Assembly: GCA_022797115.1 (NCBI GenBank)
Contig: JAAWKB010000002.1
Location: forward strand, 1-64,000
DNA: 64,000 nt
Direction of reading: 5' to 3'
From: Oscillospiraceae bacterium
Lineage (GTDB): Bacteria; Bacillota; Clostridia; Oscillospirales; Oscillospiraceae
This document shows, piece after piece, positions 41,415 through 49,568 of this stretch (position 1 is its first letter; each line of letters starts with the position of its first letter). The position numbers and the translations under genes are program-made. Under the pieces are notes generated by a model that was not told the origin of the DNA, searched no databases, and was given only the letters and a program-made list of their open reading frames with translations.

Positions 41415-43103
41415 ATGGCCAGAAGGAACCGTTATGATGAGTATGTCAAAAAAAAGCAGGGGATCGCGCCGGCTGCCGCCCAGTGGCGGGCGGCGGCTTA
41501 TCTGCGTATCTCCAGAGAGGACGGCGATAAAGAGGAAAGCGACAGCATCGCCACACAAAAGGATATCACCCGCGAATACGTGGACGGCAGCGGCGATATC
41601 AGCCTGACGGGCACGTATATCGACGACGGCTGGACCGGGACGAACTTCAACCGCCCGGATTTCGAGCGGATGATGGACGACATCAAAAGCGGCGCAGTCA
41701 ACTGCATCGTCGTCAAGGACCTGTCCCGGCTGGGCAGGAACTACATCCTGGTCGGCCAGTATCTGGAGATGGTCTTCCCCCTGTTCAACATCCGTTTTGT
41801 CTCCGTGGTGGACCACATCGACAGCGTGAAGGACCCCGCCTCCATCAACAACGCCCTCGTATCCTTTAAAAACGTGATGAACGATGAGTACTGCCGGGAT
41901 ATCTCCAACAAGGTCCGCTCCTCCCTGGACCGGAAACGGGGCAAGGGGGAGTTCATCGGCTCCTTCGCCTCCTACGGCTACCGCAAGGACCCGGACGACC
42001 GCCACCATCTGGTGGTGGACCCGGCTGCCGCCGAAGTGGTCCGCAGCATCTTCCAGTGGTTCCTGGAGGGCATGAGCATCATCGGCATTGCGAAACGGCT
42101 CAACCAGATGGGCGTCCCCAACCCCACCCTGTACAAGCGGCAGCTGGGCCTGCGCTACCGGCACCCCACCGGCGAGATCTGCGACGGGCTCTGGCCCGAC
42201 TCCTCCGTGCGCCGTATCCTGAAAAACCAGATCTACGCCGGCGACATGGTCCAGAGCCGGACGCGCACCAAGAGCTACAAGGTCCAGGTCTCCGCCGCCG
42301 TGCCCCAGGAGCAGTGGACCGTCGTCCCGGACACCCACGAGCCCATTATCCCCCGGGAGCAGTTTGAGGCGGTGCAGCAGCTCCTGCTGCGGGACACCCG
42401 CGCCGCCCCCGGCGTATCCCATGTGAGCATTTTCAGCGGCTATATCCGCTGCGCGGACTGCCGCCGGGCCATGGCGAAGAAAACCGCCTGCCAGCCCTAT
42501 CAAACGTACCGCTACTATGTGTGCCAGACCTTCCGCAAGGGCGACCGGTCCGCCTGCACCAAGCACACCATCCGGGAGGAAAAGCTCTACCAGGCCGTAC
42601 TGGCCACCGTCCAGGCACAGATCCAGCTGGCGGTATCCATGGACGAGCTGCTGCGGGAGCTGCAAAAGCGGAACCTCCAGGCGTCCAGGTCCTCCCGGCT
42701 GGAGGCCATGCTCCAGCTGCAGGAGCAGGAGCGGGAAAAGCTGGCCCAGTACAAGGCCGACCTCTATCCCGACTGGAAATCCGGCGTGCTCACCAAGGAG
42801 GAATACCTCACCTTGAAGGGACGGTTTGACAGCCAGCTGGAGCAGGTCGAGCGGTCCATCGCCGGGCTGCGGGAGGAGATGCGCCAGTACCGGCAGTCCG
42901 CCGCCGCAGAGAGCCAGTTCGTCCAGCATTTCCTGAAGTACCGGAACATCCGGGAGCTGACGCGGGAGGTCGTGGTGGAGCTGATTGAGATGATCTACGT
43001 CCACGAGGGCGGGACCATCACCATCCTGTTTCAATATCAGGACGAATACCAGCGGCTGCTGGACCTGCTGGACGAGCACGGCCTGTCCGCCAAGGCGGGA
43101 TAA
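41415..43103 (+). CDS. Large serine recombinase (TnpX/Tn4451 type)
   Basis: A 562-residue site-specific recombinase. The catalytic resolvase domain (about 25-170) has RAAAYLRISREDGDKEE with the nucleophile Ser33 and VKDLSRLGRNYI; the recombinase domain follows (about 185-300), then a zinc ribbon CADCRRAM...YVCQTFRKGDRSAC (about 345-390) and a long coiled coil (about 400-500). Such enzymes integrate and excise elements at att sites next to their own gene. It stops about 25 bp before spoVAD homology begins. The GC content matches the host. AAGGAGG and a TATAAT box (41351) precede ATG 41415; the track start at 40848 is spurious. Confidence 0.93.
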   Translation: MARRNRYDEYVKKKQGIAPAAAQWRAAAYLRISREDGDKEESDSIATQKDITREYVDGSGDISLTGTYIDDGWTGTNFNRPDFERMMDDIKSGAVNCIVVKDLSRLGRNYILVGQYLEMVFPLFNIRFVSVVDHIDSVKDPASINNALVSFKNVMNDEYCRDISNKVRSSLDRKRGKGEFIGSFASYGYRKDPDDRHHLVVDPAAAEVVRSIFQWFLEGMSIIGIAKRLNQMGVPNPTLYKRQLGLRYRHPTGEICDGLWPDSSVRRILKNQIYAGDMVQSRTRTKSYKVQVSAAVPQEQWTVVPDTHEPIIPREQFEAVQQLLLRDTRAAPGVSHVSIFSGYIRCADCRRAMAKKTACQPYQTYRYYVCQTFRKGDRSACTKHTIREEKLYQAVLATVQAQIQLAVSMDELLRELQKRNLQASRSSRLEAMLQLQEQEREKLAQYKADLYPDWKSGVLTKEEYLTLKGRFDSQLEQVERSIAGLREEMRQYRQSAAAESQFVQHFLKYRNIRELTREVVVELIEMIYVHEGGTITILFQYQDEYQRLLDLLDEHGLSAKAG

Positions 43104-43134
43104 TTTCTATTATGGGCCTAATCTTCCACCAGCC
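43104..43134 (+). other. Putative attachment-site junction between the recombinase gene and spoVAD
   Basis: The 28 bases after the recombinase stop are noncoding or element-derived. SpoVAD-like codons (APAAYDTLSAHF) begin at about 43132. In intact SpoVAD the preceding residues are typically D-M-G-x-A-M; here the same frame reads YYGPNLPP, so similarity breaks between about 43115 and 43132. No direct repeat partner is visible in the window. Confidence 0.5.
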
Positions 43135-43524
43135 CCCGCTGCTTATGACACCCTGTCCGCCCACTTTGCCGCCACCGGCACCGGCCCAAAGGACTACGAC
43201 CTGGTGCTGACCGGGGATCTGGGGGTGTTGGGCCACCAGATTATCGTGGACCTGTTCGCCCAGGACGGGGTGGACATGAGCCAAAACTACCAGGACTGCG
43301 GGATGCTGCTCTACGACATCGAAAAGCAGGACATGCACGCCGGGGCCAGCGGCTGCGGATGCTCCGCGTCGGTGCTGTGCGGGTACCTGCTGCGGGAGAT
43401 GGATGAGGGGCGTTGGAAAAAGCTGCTCTTTGCCCCCACGGGCGCGCTGCTCTCCCCTACCTCGTCCTTCCAGGGCGAGAGCATCCCCTCGATCTGCCAT
43501 GCAGTCACCATCGAAATGCAGTGA
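43129..43524 (+). pseudogene. spoVAD: spoVAD 3' fragment (stage V sporulation protein AD, C-terminal 40%)
   Basis: The frame reads APAAYDTLSAHFAATGTGPK, then DYDLVLTGDLGVLGHQIIVDL, DCGMLLYDIEKQDMHAGASGCGCSASV, KKLLFAPTGALLSPTSSFQ and ESIPSICHAVTIEMQ-stop. These are the ordered C-terminal motifs of SpoVAD, the thiolase-fold dipicolinic-acid-binding subunit of the spore DPA channel (about 338 residues). Only about 130 residues are present, with no suitable start codon, promoter or N-terminus. Sequence quality is high with no frameshift, so the break is recent or the gene is restored by recombination. Confidence 0.88.
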
Positions 43525-43575
43525 CGCCTTCCGCGGGACAGGCAACTATTCAAATAACAGGAGAAGGAGCTATGT

Positions 43576-43932
43576 ATGCAGTATCTGAACGCATTCCTCT
43601 GCGGCGGCATCCTATGTGCCATCGGACAGATTTTCATCGACAGAACCCAGCTGACCCCTGCCCGTATCCTGACGGGGTTTGTGGTAGCCGGCGTGTTTTT
43701 GGAGGCTATCGGTGTGTACGCCCCCATTGCGGAGTGGGGCGGTGCGGGCGCGAGCGTACCCCTGACGGGATTTGGCTCTAACCTCGCCAAGGGCGTCGCC
43801 AAGGCTGTGGGCGAAAAGGGCTGGCTGGGTGTGATGACCGGCGGGCTGACAGCCGCGGCCGGCGGCATCGCGGCGGCTGTGCTGTTCAGCTTCCTGGCCG
43901 CCCTGATCTTCCGGCCCGGCGAAAAACGGTAG
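43576..43932 (+). CDS. spoVAE: Stage V sporulation protein AE
   Basis: A 118-residue membrane protein with three or four hydrophobic segments (MQYLNAFLCGGILCAIGQIFIDRTQLTPARILTGFVVAGVFLEAIGVY...), matching the short SpoVAE (SpoVAEb) subunit of the DPA channel. It is complete, and GAAGGAG lies 6 bp before the ATG. Normally spoVAC-spoVAD-spoVAE are one sigma-G operon; here its upstream partners are cut off by the recombinase, so expression from a spoVA promoter would need rearrangement or read-through from the recombinase gene. Confidence 0.93.
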   Translation: MQYLNAFLCGGILCAIGQIFIDRTQLTPARILTGFVVAGVFLEAIGVYAPIAEWGGAGASVPLTGFGSNLAKGVAKAVGEKGWLGVMTGGLTAAAGGIAAAVLFSFLAALIFRPGEKR

Positions 43933-43935
43933 CAG

Positions 43936-43973
43936 AAGCCCCCGGTCCCTCGCAGCAGAGGGGCCGGGGGCTT
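43936..43973. terminator. Strong terminator between spoVAE and a convergent gene
   Basis: A 16-bp stem AAGCCCCCGGTCCCTC / GAGGGGCCGGGGGCTT (one G-U) with loop GCAGCA, 3 bp after the spoVAE stop. Confidence 0.85.
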
Positions 43974-43994
43974 GCCGCAGATCCGGGCGGGGCG

Positions 43995-44735
43995 TTATTC
44001 CGTTTTCCCCTCCGCATCCAGCAGCTGGTCCACCGCCGGGGCAAAGAGGGCCTGGGTGGTGACGCTCAGCAGGACCGGCAGCCCGGTAATCACGCACAGC
44101 GGGAATACCACCGGATACCAGAAGGCCAGCCCCGTCAGGAACGCCAGCCACACTCCCCCGACCGCCAAGCTCCGCCACCCGGCGGCGAACAGCAGCAGCA
44201 GGCTGTTGGTCAGAATCCCGCGCAGCCGCAGTTCCCACCGGGCGGCCTGATAGAAGGCATAGCCCCCGGCGGACGCCAGCGCCAGTGCGCCGGCCCCCAG
44301 GCAGATCCACAGCCAAACCGGCATGGGTGCGCCGCCCAGCAGGGCTATGATGGCCGGGGAGAGCAGCAACGTCCACAGGGCCGCAGCCAGGACCCCCAGC
44401 ACAGCCCCCTGCCCCAGGCTGTCCCGCAGCCAGTGGAGCAGACTGCGGTAGAGGTAGCAGGGATGTCCGAATTGCAGCTCCCACGCGGCCCGCTGCACCG
44501 CCGTCCAGACCGGCCCAACCGCCGCCCCGGAGAGAACCCAGCCCAACACAAAGAGCAGTGCGCCGGTGGAGAGGAACCCGTATACACACAGCACAGCCGG
44601 GACCAACGAGAGCCCCAGCAGCAGGCCGGTGCAGACCACGAAGCAGAAATGCCCCGTAACCGCCTGGAACCAGCGGTTTACCGGCCCCAGGGGCTTTGCG
44701 TCCTCCCGGGGCGGATCATTTTGAAAGTAATTCAT
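43995..44735 (-). CDS. Integral membrane protein of unknown function (possibly DUF624/YesL-like)
   Basis: A 246-residue protein with about six hydrophobic helices. After a polar N-terminus (MNYFQNDPPREDAKPLGPVNRWFQAVTGHF) the sequence alternates long Leu/Ala-rich segments. The opening NRWFQ...G and the pattern of six helices recall DUF624/YesL proteins found near sugar ABC transporters, but similarity is weak and the call tentative. It lies 66 bp downstream of the large SLH protein gene on the same strand and is separated from it by a hairpin. Confidence 0.6.
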   Translation of the reverse strand: MNYFQNDPPREDAKPLGPVNRWFQAVTGHFCFVVCTGLLLGLSLVPAVLCVYGFLSTGALLFVLGWVLSGAAVGPVWTAVQRAAWELQFGHPCYLYRSLLHWLRDSLGQGAVLGVLAAALWTLLLSPAIIALLGGAPMPVWLWICLGAGALALASAGGYAFYQAARWELRLRGILTNSLLLLFAAGWRSLAVGGVWLAFLTGLAFWYPVVFPLCVITGLPVLLSVTTQALFAPAVDQLLDAEGKTE

Positions 44736-44757
44736 GGCAAAACTCCCTGGACCTCCC

Positions 44758-44793
44758 GACTGCGCAGCCCGGCCGAAGCCGGGCCGCGCAGTC
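44758..44793. terminator. Terminator hairpin after the large surface protein gene
   Basis: A 16-bp stem GACTGCGCAGCCCGGC / GCCGGGCCGCGCAGTC (one G-U) with loop CGAA, 7 bp past the stop of the gene at 44801. The T-rich side (TTTCTGTTT) is on the plus strand. Confidence 0.75.
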
Positions 44794-44800
44794 TTTCTGT

Positions 44801-47800
44801 TTACTGCTTCATCATCCCGTCAAAGCGCATCAGGATGGCCGCAATTTCCGCCCGCGTGGCTGTCTCCCGAGGCATGAGCTGCCCGTCCGTCCCCTGGAGG
44901 ATGCCCGTGCTGACAGCCCAGGACAGGGCCGTCTCCGCCCAAGAGCTGGCCGCGTCCCTGTCGGAGAAGCCCTCCAGGCTGGCCCGGGCGGTGGTATCCA
45001 CGCCCAGATGCGCCGCCATGCGGCAGAGCATCACGGCCACCTGCTCCCGGGTCACAAGACCGTCGGGGCTGAACAGGTTGCTGCCAGTCCCTGTGAGTAT
45101 ACCGGCCTCCGCTGTCCAGGACACCGCGCCGGCAAACCATCTCCCGGCTGCCACATCGGCGAAGCTGCTGGCGGCTGTACTGGCGGGGGCTCCCGCCAGG
45201 CGGTGGAGTACGGCAGCCATCATCGCCCGGGTCATGTGCCCATCCGGCTCAAAACGCCCCTCGGCGGCGCCTACCATCAGGCCGCGTTCGCTCACAAAGC
45301 GCACAGCGGGCGCGAACCACCGGTCCTCGGCTACGTCGCTGTACACAGGACGGGAGACCGGCTTTTCCGGCTCCGGCTGGCTGGGCTGCTGTGGTTCAGT
45401 GGGCTGCTGGCTCTCCTCGCTGCTGCCAGCATTGGGCTTGGACGGCTTCTGGGAGCCAGGCCGCTGGATCACCCCGGGCCAGACGGGCCAAGCCGGCGGC
45501 TCAGGGCTGGGCCCGGCAGGAAGCTCCGGCAGGCCGATCTCCCCCCGGTAATTCCTGCGCAGGTTCGTGTCAAATTGGGTTATGACCTCGTAATTCCTGG
45601 CATGATCCATTACCACCAGCACATCGCCGTCCACGCCGGCGCTGTAGTAGGCGATGCCCATGCCGGGCGCCGCCTCAGCGATGACAGAGCTGCCCACATC
45701 GTCATTTTCCGTCACCATCACCAGCGGGGAGACCGCCTCCAGCCACTCCCTGCTGTTGGAGGTATACAGGCCGTGGTGGTTGGCCTTCACCACATCCGCC
45801 TGCAATTGGCTGCCCAGGCGGTCGATCAGGAGCAGCTCCTGGCTGATATACAGATCACCGCCGGTAAGGTAGGTGGAGGACCCGTAGGTCATCTTCAGTA
45901 CGATGGATACATTGTTGACAAACTCGTCCTCGGTGTTGCCGGAGGTGACTTCGGCCTCCGTCGGCCCCAGCACATCCACTGTTACGCCGCCGATTGCCCA
46001 CTGCTGCCCGGCGTGGACATTTCGGTCAATCGCTACGCCCTTGCCGGCCATGAAATCCGCGATGTCAGACTCAGTGGTCTTGTTGTCCGGCGCGGGATAG
46101 CCGGAGTAATAGTATGCCCCGATCTGTCCGCCCGCGTCATAAATGGCCTGCGCCGCCGCCAAGGCGTTGCCTGCATGGTCGGTGTGGGGATGGGTCAGGA
46201 CAAAGTAGTCCAGGCTGGTGAGCGCAAGAGCGCGCATCATGTTCAGGACATTCGCCTCGCTGTTTTTCACGCCGGAGTCAATCAGCATCGTCTGGCCGTT
46301 GGGGAAGACAATCAGCGTGCAGTCGCCAGTCTTTGCCGACTTGGTGGATTCGGTCAGGTCCGGGGCCAGGATATACAGCTTGCCGTCCCCGCCCTGCTCC
46401 AGCGCGGCGCGGACAACTGCAAATATCTCGTCCTGGCGGTCTGCCGCGGACACACCGGCCTGGAGATACCGCGCCAGGACAGCGGCGGCCTGCGCCCGGG
46501 TCAGGACACTGCCGGAGGGGCTGGCAATCCCGGACAGCAGGTCCTCCGCCCAGGCCATCGCGGCAGACAGCTCCGCATCCGCCACCCTCCCGGCCAGGGT
46601 ATACTGCCCATTATACGCTGCTGTCCGCGCCAGCACAAGGGAAAGCTCCCCGGCAGTCAGATATTCCTGGGAAATTCCCGCGGCCAAGCCATTGCGCCTG
46701 CCCCAGTCAACCGCGTTGGCATACATGCCGGGCGTTCCGGCGCGGCGGTACAGGATGTCCAGCACCATCTCCAGGGTGGCAGGCGCTTCGCCGTTGAAAC
46801 GGCCGCCGGTGAGATAGCCGTCCTCCACCAGAGCATCCAGGGCCTCCGCATACCATTCGCCGCCAGTGACATCGGAGAAGATTGCGGCGGCGGTGTCCGG
46901 CGTGCCGGTGCAGTGCAGCGATGCGTTCAGCAGGTTCGCGTTGCCCTTCCCGGAGTTGGTCAGACGGATCTGCTCCCACTGGCGCGGGGTGCCGCCGTAG
47001 TAGACATCCTGGATGGCGGTGTCATAGTTGAACGCCTTCATGTCCACAGCCTCCAGGGTGGCGGGCAGATAGATGGTCCGCAGGTTCTTCGTATCGCTGA
47101 ATGCCTTTGCCGCAAGAATCCGCGTCCCCTCCGGGATTGTGATTTCCGTCAGGGCATAGCAGCCGCTGAAGGTGTAGGTCCCGATCCGCTCCAGGGAGCG
47201 GGGCAGTTCCACTTGCTCCAGGCTCTTGCAGTTTTGGAATGCGCTGTCGCCCAAGGTGGTGACACCAGCCTCCACGACCACCGCCTTTACCGCGTCCACG
47301 CTGTAGCGCCAGGGCACCTTGCTGGTTGAGCGGTAATCTTCCATGGGGCCGTATCCGCTGATGGTCAGGACAGCCTCGTCCGGGCTGAGCGACCAGGTGA
47401 CGTTTTCACCGCAGCTGCCGGAGGCCGCCAGCGTGACGGCTGCGGCCAGGAGCGGGCCGTTCCCCGCTTGAATACTCGTCTGGAATCCCATCCATCCATT
47501 CTCATCGCCCACGTAGTAGACCTCCCTGAGGTTGGAGAAATTCTGGAACGCGTTTTCTCCGATCCCAGTGATCCCCGGCCGGATCACAAGGGTGTGTACT
47601 CCGTAGGCATCGTCAGACCAGTCCGGATTGTCCGGGATGGCACCGGTACCACTGAAGGACAGCACACCATTTACAATCGTATAGTCCAGATCGCCCACCG
47701 TATCTTTCCCGTAGATATAGTCCCTGTCCGCACAGTGGACGACAATATCGTCCCGCTGCAGGACGTCCGCCTTGCCGGAATCGGCCAGGGCCTTGTACTC

Positions 47801-49474
47801 GCTGACGGTCCCGGTGTAAAAAATCTCCGTCAGATTGGTTTTTTCAAACGCTTTTTTCTCAAATGTAACCAGCGTTTTGGGGAGCGTCAGCCGCTCCAGC
47901 TGGGAGCAGCCATTGAACAGATTCCCGCCCAGGACCGCCACCGGGGCCGCAGACAGGTCCAGGCTCACGAGGGATGTGCAGTTCATAAAGGTTTTCTGCG
48001 CGATCTCCGTCAGCGTGGAGGGGACGGTTACGCTGGCCAGTCTGTATGAGTTAATAAACAGGCGGTCCCCCAGCTTGGTAATGCCCTCGCCGATAACTAC
48101 GTTTTCCAGCTCCGGCGCGTATGCGACATTCTCATCTAGCCTGCCATACCAGGGAGGGACATCGCTGGGATAGCTGTAGGTCTCCCCGGTGCCAGTCAGA
48201 GTCAGGGTCTTGGTACCGGGGTCGTAGGTCCAGACGACGTGGTCGCCGACACTGCCGGTATAGGGGTTCGCCGGGTCAATCGGCTCCAGCTTGGGTTCTT
48301 CCGGCTTGGGTTCTTCCGGCTTGGGTTCTTCCGGCTTGGGTTCTTCCGGCTTGGGTTCTTCCGGTCCAGGTGTTTCCGTTCCGGAATCGCCAAATGCATA
48401 GTCCCCATCACTGCATGTCACAGTGAACGCTTCTACCGTGACACCGGTATTTTCTTTTTCAAACAGCGCCTTACACTCCTCTGCCGTCCCGGCATAGGTG
48501 ACAGTGCCAGATGTCCATAAGCTGTCCGGGCAGCCGGTGAAGGGCCCCTTATCCTTATTCGCAGTAAAATCCGTCACAGCCGGAAGTGTCAGGGTATTCA
48601 GTGCTGTATCGCTGAACACCTGGTCGCCCATCGTGTAGATTCTGCCCGGTTCATTCTCCCAGATAACCGCAGTAAGCGCCGTGTCCTTAAAAAACGAAAC
48701 CCGCCCCAGTTCCGTGACACTGCTGGGAATGGTGATGGTTTTTAATGCGGCACATTGACGAAAGGTACCTTCACCAATTGCGGTCAAGGAATCCGGCAGG
48801 GTAACGGATGCCAGCTTCACAGCGCCGATCACCAGCCGGTCCCCCAATTCTGTGACTCCATCCCTCACTTCTAAAGCAGTGATTTTCTTTATATCACCAG
48901 ACCAGGGGAGATCTTCTTTACTCGCATAGTTCCCGGTTGGACCTTCTCCGTCCAGAATCAGTGTCCCATCCTCGATCTTCCATCTAATGGAGGTGTTTGG
49001 CTCCTGATTCCATCCAGCGCCCTCATCCTCTGCCGCCGGTGCGCTGGCCCCCTCCTCAGGTTCGGGATTGGCATCCGGCGGCGTGCCTGCATCCCCGCCG
49101 GACGGTGCGGCCGCCTCATCCTCTACCGGATCACCAACATCCTCTACCGGATTGTCCACCGGCGGCGTGCCGTCCTCTGCCGGTGCTTCGGGAATCACAG
49201 TTCCCTCCCCAGGTTCGATTGCAGGGTTGCCGGCATCCTCCCCGCTCACAGGAAGATTGCCATCAGTGGCAGCCTCTGCGTTGCTTTCATCATTCATTTC
49301 TGCACCTTCATCAATAGGATCGGAAACCCCGGCGGAAACAGGGATTTCAGAGGGAGTCCCTCCCTCCGGTAACTCACTGGCCGCCCGTGCGGCAGGCAGC
49401 ATCTGTGCCGACAGCAGCAGGGCCAGTGCAGTACTGATGGTCCGCCTCAAAAAACGTCTCTCTTTGTGTCTCAT
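44801..49474 (-). CDS. Secreted multidomain surface protein: LRR_5 repeats, metallo-beta-lactamase domain, three SLH domains
   Basis: A 1,557-residue exported protein. A signal peptide (RRTISTALALLLSAQMLPAARA) is followed by an acidic Pro-rich region. BspA-type leucine-rich blocks (LPDSLTAIGEGTFRQCAALK-like) at about 200-320, 420-600 and 640-880 are split by a PEEPK tandem repeat. An SLH-like segment lies at about 860-1000. A metallo-beta-lactamase fold spans about 1030-1290, with HPHTDHAGN and KANHHGLYTSNS, as in ComEC/Rec2 C-terminal domains. Three SLH domains (about 1378-1557) would anchor it to the cell wall. I start at 49474 (GGAGGGTGCT before ATG). Substrate is unknown. Confidence 0.85.
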   Translation of the reverse strand: MRHKERRFLRRTISTALALLLSAQMLPAARAASELPEGGTPSEIPVSAGVSDPIDEGAEMNDESNAEAATDGNLPVSGEDAGNPAIEPGEGTVIPEAPAEDGTPPVDNPVEDVGDPVEDEAAAPSGGDAGTPPDANPEPEEGASAPAAEDEGAGWNQEPNTSIRWKIEDGTLILDGEGPTGNYASKEDLPWSGDIKKITALEVRDGVTELGDRLVIGAVKLASVTLPDSLTAIGEGTFRQCAALKTITIPSSVTELGRVSFFKDTALTAVIWENEPGRIYTMGDQVFSDTALNTLTLPAVTDFTANKDKGPFTGCPDSLWTSGTVTYAGTAEECKALFEKENTGVTVEAFTVTCSDGDYAFGDSGTETPGPEEPKPEEPKPEEPKPEEPKPEEPKLEPIDPANPYTGSVGDHVVWTYDPGTKTLTLTGTGETYSYPSDVPPWYGRLDENVAYAPELENVVIGEGITKLGDRLFINSYRLASVTVPSTLTEIAQKTFMNCTSLVSLDLSAAPVAVLGGNLFNGCSQLERLTLPKTLVTFEKKAFEKTNLTEIFYTGTVSEYKALADSGKADVLQRDDIVVHCADRDYIYGKDTVGDLDYTIVNGVLSFSGTGAIPDNPDWSDDAYGVHTLVIRPGITGIGENAFQNFSNLREVYYVGDENGWMGFQTSIQAGNGPLLAAAVTLAASGSCGENVTWSLSPDEAVLTISGYGPMEDYRSTSKVPWRYSVDAVKAVVVEAGVTTLGDSAFQNCKSLEQVELPRSLERIGTYTFSGCYALTEITIPEGTRILAAKAFSDTKNLRTIYLPATLEAVDMKAFNYDTAIQDVYYGGTPRQWEQIRLTNSGKGNANLLNASLHCTGTPDTAAAIFSDVTGGEWYAEALDALVEDGYLTGGRFNGEAPATLEMVLDILYRRAGTPGMYANAVDWGRRNGLAAGISQEYLTAGELSLVLARTAAYNGQYTLAGRVADAELSAAMAWAEDLLSGIASPSGSVLTRAQAAAVLARYLQAGVSAADRQDEIFAVVRAALEQGGDGKLYILAPDLTESTKSAKTGDCTLIVFPNGQTMLIDSGVKNSEANVLNMMRALALTSLDYFVLTHPHTDHAGNALAAAQAIYDAGGQIGAYYYSGYPAPDNKTTESDIADFMAGKGVAIDRNVHAGQQWAIGGVTVDVLGPTEAEVTSGNTEDEFVNNVSIVLKMTYGSSTYLTGGDLYISQELLLIDRLGSQLQADVVKANHHGLYTSNSREWLEAVSPLVMVTENDDVGSSVIAEAAPGMGIAYYSAGVDGDVLVVMDHARNYEVITQFDTNLRRNYRGEIGLPELPAGPSPEPPAWPVWPGVIQRPGSQKPSKPNAGSSEESQQPTEPQQPSQPEPEKPVSRPVYSDVAEDRWFAPAVRFVSERGLMVGAAEGRFEPDGHMTRAMMAAVLHRLAGAPASTAASSFADVAAGRWFAGAVSWTAEAGILTGTGSNLFSPDGLVTREQVAVMLCRMAAHLGVDTTARASLEGFSDRDAASSWAETALSWAVSTGILQGTDGQLMPRETATRAEIAAILMRFDGMMKQ
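48290..48364 (-). repeat. Five tandem 15-bp repeats encoding PEEPK
   Basis: CTTGGGTTCTTCCGG is repeated five times without change inside the surface protein gene and encodes a rigid Pro/Glu/Lys linker on the minus strand. The identity of the copies suggests recent slippage; copy number may vary between strains. Confidence 0.92.
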
Positions 49475-49501
49475 AGCACCCTCCATCTCTTATATATTAC
49501 A

Positions 49502-49534
49502 CCCGCCCAAGGCCGCTGTGCGGCCCTGGGCGGG
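49502..49534 (-). terminator. Terminator of the sulfatase operon
   Basis: A 15-bp stem CCCGCCCAAGGCCGC / GCGGCCCTGGGCGGG with one mismatch and loop TGT. On the minus strand it follows the sulfatase stop by 34 bp and precedes the surface protein gene. Confidence 0.75.
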
Positions 49535-49568
49535 CGCCTTTCAGGCAGCCCGCGCCGCCCGTTTCCCC

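Noticed and set aside
43204-43524. A 106-residue stand-alone small gene
   Set aside because: The frame is the SpoVAD C-terminus and similarity extends upstream past the proposed start to about 43132.
44696-47329. 877-residue plus-strand ORF
   Set aside because: An antisense shadow of the GC-rich surface protein gene, with no recognisable domain and no ribosome site.
48239-48426. Tandem repeats considered as a CRISPR array
   Set aside because: The 15-bp units are contiguous without spacers and encode PEEPK in frame.
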